Source: DASZHJ01 sp035507155 | Lineage (GTDB): Bacteria; Pseudomonadota; Alphaproteobacteria; ATCC43930; CGMCC-115725 | Reading direction: 5' to 3' | Length of the DNA: 64,000 nt | Assembly: GCA_035507155.1 (NCBI GenBank) | Contig: DATJOK010000105.1 | Coordinates: forward strand, 6,363-70,362 | Shown here: positions 60,183 to 64,000 of the stretch, in pieces | Layout: each line of letters opens with the position of its first letter | How positions within the stretch are numbered: the first letter of the stretch is position 1 | Notes under the pieces: generated by a model | Told to the model about the DNA's origin: nothing | Seen by the model: only the letters and a program-made list of their open reading frames with translations | Database searches by the model: none | Position numbers and translations under genes: made by a program

Positions 60183-60887
60183 TCAGCGCCGGATCGTCGC
60201 CGCCGACTGGCCGAACAGAATGCGCCGCTGCTCCTCGGTCTGGATGCCGGGGTTCGGATTGTTGACGGTCTTAGCCTTCTCATAGGCGCGCGCCACCGCC
60301 GGTCGCGCCCGGATCGCCTCGAACCACCGCTTCAGATTCGGAAAATCCTCGAGCTTCTGGCCCTGGCGTTCGTACGACACCGTCCAGGGATAGGACGCCA
60401 TATCGGCGATGGAATAGGGCCCGGCCATGAACTCGCGATCGACCAGGCGCTTGTCGAGCACCGCATAGAGGCGGCTCGTCTCGCGGACGTAGCGGTCGAT
60501 CGCATAGGGGATCTTCTCCGGCGCATAGCCGGAGAAGTGATGGTTCTGCCCCGCCATCGGGCCGAGCCCGGCCATCTGCCAGAACAGCCACTGCAGGGTC
60601 TCGACGCGACCCCGCAGATCCCCGGCGATGAACTTTCCGGTCTTCTCGGCGAGGTAAAGCAGGATCGCGCCGGACTCAAAGACGCTGACCGGCGCGCCCT
60701 TATCGGCAGGCGCGTGATCGACGATCGCCGGCATCCGGTTGTTGGGGGCGATCCTCAGGAAATCGGGCTTGAACTGCTCGCCAGCGCCGATGTTGACGGG
60801 GATGATCTTGTAGGGGAGCCCCGCCTCCTCGAGGAAGATGGTGATCTTGTGTCCGTTGGGCGTCGGCCAATAGTAGAGATCGATCAT
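60183..60887 (-). CDS. glutathione transferase/disulfide-bond oxidoreductase (YfcG-like)
   Basis: 234 residues from ATG 60887, with GAGGAGG nearby. Nu-class GST: N-terminal thioredoxin fold MIDLYYWPTPNGHKITIFLEEAGLPYKII, where the TPNGHK motif replaces a catalytic Tyr/Ser/Cys, NNRMPAIVDHAPADKG and FESGAILLYLAEKTGKF. The C-terminal helical domain contains LQWLFWQMAGLGPMAGQNHHF. YfcG/YghU-type proteins are GSSG-dependent disulfide-bond reductases. It lies downstream of the cyclodeaminase gene on the same strand. Confidence 0.93.
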   Translation of the reverse strand: MIDLYYWPTPNGHKITIFLEEAGLPYKIIPVNIGAGEQFKPDFLRIAPNNRMPAIVDHAPADKGAPVSVFESGAILLYLAEKTGKFIAGDLRGRVETLQWLFWQMAGLGPMAGQNHHFSGYAPEKIPYAIDRYVRETSRLYAVLDKRLVDREFMAGPYSIADMASYPWTVSYERQGQKLEDFPNLKRWFEAIRARPAVARAYEKAKTVNNPNPGIQTEEQRRILFGQSAATIRR

Positions 60888-60928
60888 GGGCGGCCTCCTC
60901 GGCTGGCATGGGGACTGGAGCGCGGAAA

Positions 60929-60946
60929 GTCTCGCCGAACCGAGAC
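60929..60946. repeat. 6-bp inverted repeat in the GST leader
   Basis: GTCTCG-CCGAAC-CGAGAC lies about 40 bp upstream of the GST ATG, in the 198-bp spacer after the cyclodeaminase gene. On the minus strand it is followed by TTTCC. It could be an operator, a weak attenuator, or the terminator of the upstream gene. Confidence 0.35.
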
Positions 60947-61085
60947 CCGGCCGGCAAGTCACGCGACGGCGAGAGCCGGCACGGCTGCCCTGCGCGCGGG
61001 GAATGGGAGACCACGCCGCGGAAGGTGCGACCTCGGTGCCGTCCGACAACGGGGGAGTTCGTCAATCCCCGCGCGCCATCCCCTG

Positions 61086-62033
61086 CTAGAGCGTCATCAA
61101 GCATCCGACGGCCGAGCGCCGGGCCGCTTCGTAGACAAGACGCGCCGCAACCAAGTCCTCCATGGCAATGCCCATCGCCTTGTAGACGGTGATCTCCTCC
61201 AGGTTCCGCCGTCCCGCCCGCTGCTGAAGCAGCACCTCGCCGAGTTCGGTCGCGCGGGCGGGATCGAGACCTTGAAGCTCGGCGCAGCCGGCGGGCGGCG
61301 GCTCGAAGGCCAACCGCGTCTCGACGAAGAGGCGATGGCGCACGGCAACCGCAGGATCGAGCTCGCCGCTCGGCGGCGCATAGCCGACCGACGTGACGTG
61401 GGTTCCCGGCCTGAGCCAGTCCGCGCAGATGATGGGCGCGTGCGCATGGCTTGCCAGGCACACGACGTCGGATGACGCGACGGCCTCCTCGAAGGACGTG
61501 ATGGCGCGCGCTCTCGGATGACCGGCCGCGAGCCGCTCGGCATCTGCATGACGCAGCGAGCCGATCAGGATCTCGTCGAACTCCCGCGTAAGCGGCATCA
61601 GCGCCAGATGCGCATGGCCTTGCACACCGGCTCCGAGAATGGTCAGGCGCCGGGCGTCCCGGCGCGCCAGCAGGCGCACGGATACGGCGGCCGAGCCGGC
61701 GGTTCGGATCGCCGTGATGTATTCGCCGTCCATCACGGCGAGCGCGGCGCCAGTCTCGGCATCGAAGAGGCAGATGAGGGCGAGGTGCGAGGGGAAGCCC
61801 TTGGCGCCATTCCCCTCGAACACCGTCACCATCTTGACGGCGATCGGACCCCCCGGCTGCCACGCCGCCATGGGAAGCAGGAACCCTGCATCCGGCACGA
61901 CGAGCTCCGGCCGTTTCGGGCAGGCGATTCTACCGGCGCTGAGATCGACGAAGCCCTGCGTCAGCGCGTCGAGCAGGCTTCGCGGCTCGAGGAGCCTCTC
62001 GACATCCGCCTTCGACAACCAGAGCACCTTCAT
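61086..62033 (-). CDS. ornithine cyclodeaminase/mu-crystallin family protein
   Basis: 315 residues from ATG 62033. The NAD-binding half has TILGAGVQGHAHLALMPLTREF; the substrate half carries RPELVVPDAGFLLPMAAW, the KMVTVFEGN segment with the conserved Lys, and DGEYITAIRTAGSAAVSVRLLAR. Members include ornithine cyclodeaminase, ketimine reductase and alanine dehydrogenase; the substrate is uncertain. It is divergent from a LysR gene that probably regulates it. Confidence 0.9.
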   Translation of the reverse strand: MKVLWLSKADVERLLEPRSLLDALTQGFVDLSAGRIACPKRPELVVPDAGFLLPMAAWQPGGPIAVKMVTVFEGNGAKGFPSHLALICLFDAETGAALAVMDGEYITAIRTAGSAAVSVRLLARRDARRLTILGAGVQGHAHLALMPLTREFDEILIGSLRHADAERLAAGHPRARAITSFEEAVASSDVVCLASHAHAPIICADWLRPGTHVTSVGYAPPSGELDPAVAVRHRLFVETRLAFEPPPAGCAELQGLDPARATELGEVLLQQRAGRRNLEEITVYKAMGIAMEDLVAARLVYEAARRSAVGCLMTL

Positions 62034-62144
62034 GCCTCGCCCTCCCTCGCCTCCGTTCCGCCTCGGCGCGAGAATGGGCAACGGCCGCCGCCGGCGGCAA
62101 ATTACCGTTTCGCCCGCCTCACAACCTGGTGTAATGCGAGACCG

Positions 62145-63056
62145 ATGGAGCCTCCCGCCATACCGCGCCGGCGCCTGCCGCCACTCAACGCGCTCCGCAT
62201 GTTCGAGGCGGTTGCTCGGCGCGCGAGTTTCACCCGGGCCGCGGACGAGCTCGGCGTCACTCAGGCCGCGGTGAGCCGACAGATCAAGCGGCTCGAGGAG
62301 GAGCTGGGCGCCGTGCTGTTCCTCAGGCATCACCGGGCGATCGAGCTGACCGCCGACGGCGACCGGCTCTACGACGTCGTGCGCCGCGGCCTCGATGAGA
62401 TCGGCGCCGCGGTGGAGGAGATGCGGCAAACGAGCGACGACACGACGCTCAGCATCAGCGTCTCACCCTATTTCTCCTCGACCTGGCTCACCCCTCGCCT
62501 GCCGGGCTTCTTTCGCCGGCATCCGGGCGTCCGTCTGCGGCTGCATCATTCCTACCGGCCGCCCGATTACCGGCATGAGGCATTCGATCTCGGGGTCAAT
62601 TGGGGAGACGGGCAAGGGCCGGGCCTGGTATCGGAGCGCGTGCTCAAGGGCACGCTGGTGCCGCTGCTCAATCCGCGCCGCATCGGGCGCAGTAAGCGGT
62701 CAGAGCCGGCGGCACTCCTCCGCCTCACGCTGCTTTACGAGTTCGATCTCGATCATTGGCGCGCCTGGTTCCGGCAGGCGGGGATCGCCATGCCTGCCGA
62801 GGTGCGGAGCCAGCGCATCGACGACTCGCATGCCTTGCGGCAGGCGGTGCTCGAGGGCCAGGGCGTGGGACTGTTCTTCTGGGGGCTGGCGCAGCACGAC
62901 ATCGCGACCGGCAAGCTGCTGCAGCCGTTCTCTGCGCGGCTGGAGCATGGCGAGGACTACTACCTCAACTACCCCCGTCACGCGATCCGCAGGACGAAGA
63001 TCAAGCTGTTCCGGAAATGGATCATGAGCGAAGTCTCGAAGGCCCCCTTCGCGTAG
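62145..63056 (+). CDS. LysR-family regulator, GcvA-like
   Basis: 303 residues. HTH at about 10-66 (LNALRMFEAVARRASFTRAADELGVTQAAVSRQIKRLEEELGAVLF), the typical GcvA/AmpR branch start 'PPLNALR'. The effector domain shows ISVSPYFSSTWLTPRLPGFFRRHPGVRLRLHHS and VNWGDG. Divergent arrangement across 111 bp with the cyclodeaminase-family gene implies control of that gene. Ends with a CGAAGG/CCTTCG repeat at 63037-63051. Confidence 0.92.
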   Translation: MEPPAIPRRRLPPLNALRMFEAVARRASFTRAADELGVTQAAVSRQIKRLEEELGAVLFLRHHRAIELTADGDRLYDVVRRGLDEIGAAVEEMRQTSDDTTLSISVSPYFSSTWLTPRLPGFFRRHPGVRLRLHHSYRPPDYRHEAFDLGVNWGDGQGPGLVSERVLKGTLVPLLNPRRIGRSKRSEPAALLRLTLLYEFDLDHWRAWFRQAGIAMPAEVRSQRIDDSHALRQAVLEGQGVGLFFWGLAQHDIATGKLLQPFSARLEHGEDYYLNYPRHAIRRTKIKLFRKWIMSEVSKAPFA

Positions 63057-63088
63057 GAAGCCTTCGCGCCGCGCTCGCGCCGCAAGCC

Positions 63089-64000
63089 TCAGTCGTGCTG
63101 CGTGGAGGCTAGATCGTCGGCATGCTGGGGCGACGCGACGCTGAGCACGATGGCGCCGAATGCGCCATTGCTGCGCAGGCTCTGCGCCGCGCTCTCCGCC
63201 GCCTGGGCGGAGGTGAACTCGGCGGTGCGCACCGCATACCAGTCGCGGCCGTCCTTGTCGTGATCATGCACGACCGAGAGATTGCCCATTCCCTTGGCGG
63301 AGAGCTCTTCGCTCAGCTTGCGGGCAATGCTCTCGCTCTGGAAGCTGGCGATCTGCACGACGAGATGCTTGCTGCTGTCGGCGGCATTGTCGGCCGTCGC
63401 GCCGACCGAGGTCGGATCCGTCGCCGCCGGCGTAGGCCCGATCAGCGTCACCGAGGCCTTGGGTGCGGCGGCAGCAGGGCTCGGCGCCTGCGCCGTCGTC
63501 GGCGCGGGCTGCGGCTGCGGAGGCTGCACGCTTTGCGGCGCCGGCTGCGGCAGCGCGGCGACCTGCGGGGCCGCCGCGTGGGCGGGAGCCGCGGCAACCG
63601 GAGCAGGCGCATTCGTCTTGACCGCGGAGACCTTGGCAGGCGCAGCGGCGGCCGGAGCGGAAGGCGGCGGGACGATCGGCGTCGTCTTTGCCACCGGCAG
63701 ATTGATCACCGAGCTGTCGTCGGCCGGCTGGGCGGCTGCGGCAGGCTGCGAGCTCTGCAGCGACTGGCCCTCGACCGGGGTCATCGGAGCGGCGTTGGGC
63801 GCGTCGGCGATGATGTTGTCTTTGACGGTTGCGACGGGCTCGTTGAGCTTTGCGGGCCTGACGTCGACGCCGAGGATGGCGGCGGTGCGGCCGTGGTCGT
63901 CCATCGAGCGCAGCAGGGTGTAGTAGGCGAGGTTGGAGCGCACCGCCTGCTCGTCGAGGTCGGCGCGGGCGACCGAGGCGGCGTGCTGGTTGTCGCCGGA
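63089..64000 (-). CDS. SPOR-domain protein, N-terminus beyond the window
   Basis: The frame is open to the right edge, so this is the last 303 residues of a larger protein. The first part (SGDNQHAASVARADLDEQAVRSNLAYYTLLRSMDDHGRTAAILGV) looks like the end of a TPR-type helical region. A Pro/Ala-rich low-complexity linker of about 130 residues follows, then a C-terminal SPOR domain (HLVVQIASFQSESIARKLSEELSAKG ... WYAVRTAEFTSAQAAESAAQSL), which binds denuded peptidoglycan at division sites. It is not clearly a TadD despite the nearby Tad locus. Confidence 0.85.
   Translation of the reverse strand, partial: SGDNQHAASVARADLDEQAVRSNLAYYTLLRSMDDHGRTAAILGVDVRPAKLNEPVATVKDNIIADAPNAAPMTPVEGQSLQSSQPAAAAQPADDSSVINLPVAKTTPIVPPPSAPAAAAPAKVSAVKTNAPAPVAAAPAHAAAPQVAALPQPAPQSVQPPQPQPAPTTAQAPSPAAAAPKASVTLIGPTPAATDPTSVGATADNAADSSKHLVVQIASFQSESIARKLSEELSAKGMGNLSVVHDHDKDGRDWYAVRTAEFTSAQAAESAAQSLRSNGAFGAIVLSVASPQHADDLASTQHD

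Noticed and set aside
61086..62033. Opine or siderophore pathway around the cyclodeaminase-family gene
   Set aside because: No NRPS, synthase or transporter neighbours; only a LysR regulator and a GST flank it.
63440..63800. Repetitive Pro/Ala stretch taken as a DNA repeat or CRISPR-like array
   Set aside because: It is an in-frame low-complexity linker before the SPOR domain, without fixed-length repeats or spacers.

Overview
This is a GC-rich (about two thirds G+C by eye), densely coded chromosomal window from what looks like an alphaproteobacterium. The evidence is Caulobacter-type cpaABCDEF-tadBC pilus gene order, a phasin, a TPP-riboswitch thiC, a Zur/znuA pair, and many GTG/TTG starts and ATGA-type overlaps. 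A Rhodospirillales-like soil or water bacterium is my best guess, but genus cannot be fixed from the sequence. I see no insertion sequence, prophage, CRISPR array, rRNA or tRNA.

Layout. 1-3000: the tail of an unidentified gene, an acyl-CoA dehydrogenase, and a marR-hlyD efflux pair. 3250-23170: a surface-glycan locus. It holds a WecA/WbpL-type initiating sugar-phosphate transferase, a WbpV/WreQ-type 4-reductase, a WbpM-type 4,6-dehydratase, a polymerase/ligase, a MurJ/Wzx-like flippase, two GT4 glycosyltransferases, two methyltransferases, an asparagine-synthase-like amidotransferase, a UDP-HexNAc 6-dehydrogenase, rfbA-rfbB, and gmhB/gmhA for heptose. Together these suggest a QuiNAc- or FucNAc-initiated O-antigen or exopolysaccharide with amidated aminouronic acid, dTDP-sugar and heptose residues. 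23170-33140: a DNA-repair region containing all four members of the ligase-associated cluster (ATP-dependent ligase, MBL exonuclease, Lhr-Core helicase, PdeM phosphoesterase). An MFS transporter and a phasin gene have come between them, and a photolyase lies at the end. 33230-41620: a GT87 membrane glycosyltransferase, a BTLCP protease, carbonic anhydrase, a HAD-UbiA prenyltransferase fusion, panC, a creatininase-family hydrolase, a GNAT, and divergent znuA/zur around a perfect palindrome.

41620-50510: a strongly structured leader RNA ending in a terminator before a LysE exporter; an osmC-nudix-thiC operon under a TPP riboswitch; a run of small metabolic and membrane genes; and a Lys/His-rich secreted peptide. 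50510-60170: the Tad/Flp pilus locus with two tandem Flp pilins, each with its own terminator and a Shine-Dalgarno site inside a small inverted repeat, followed by cpaA-B-C-D-E-F and tadB-tadC. 60180-64000: a YfcG-like glutathione transferase, an ornithine cyclodeaminase-family gene divergent from a LysR regulator, and the C-terminal part of a SPOR-domain protein that runs off the window.

The best candidates for something undescribed are the structured RNA before lysE (41674-41848), the paired SD hairpins of the Flp pilins, the CTG-started small protein behind the wecA homologue (4259-4441), and the rearranged repair cluster. None can be called a new system from sequence alone.
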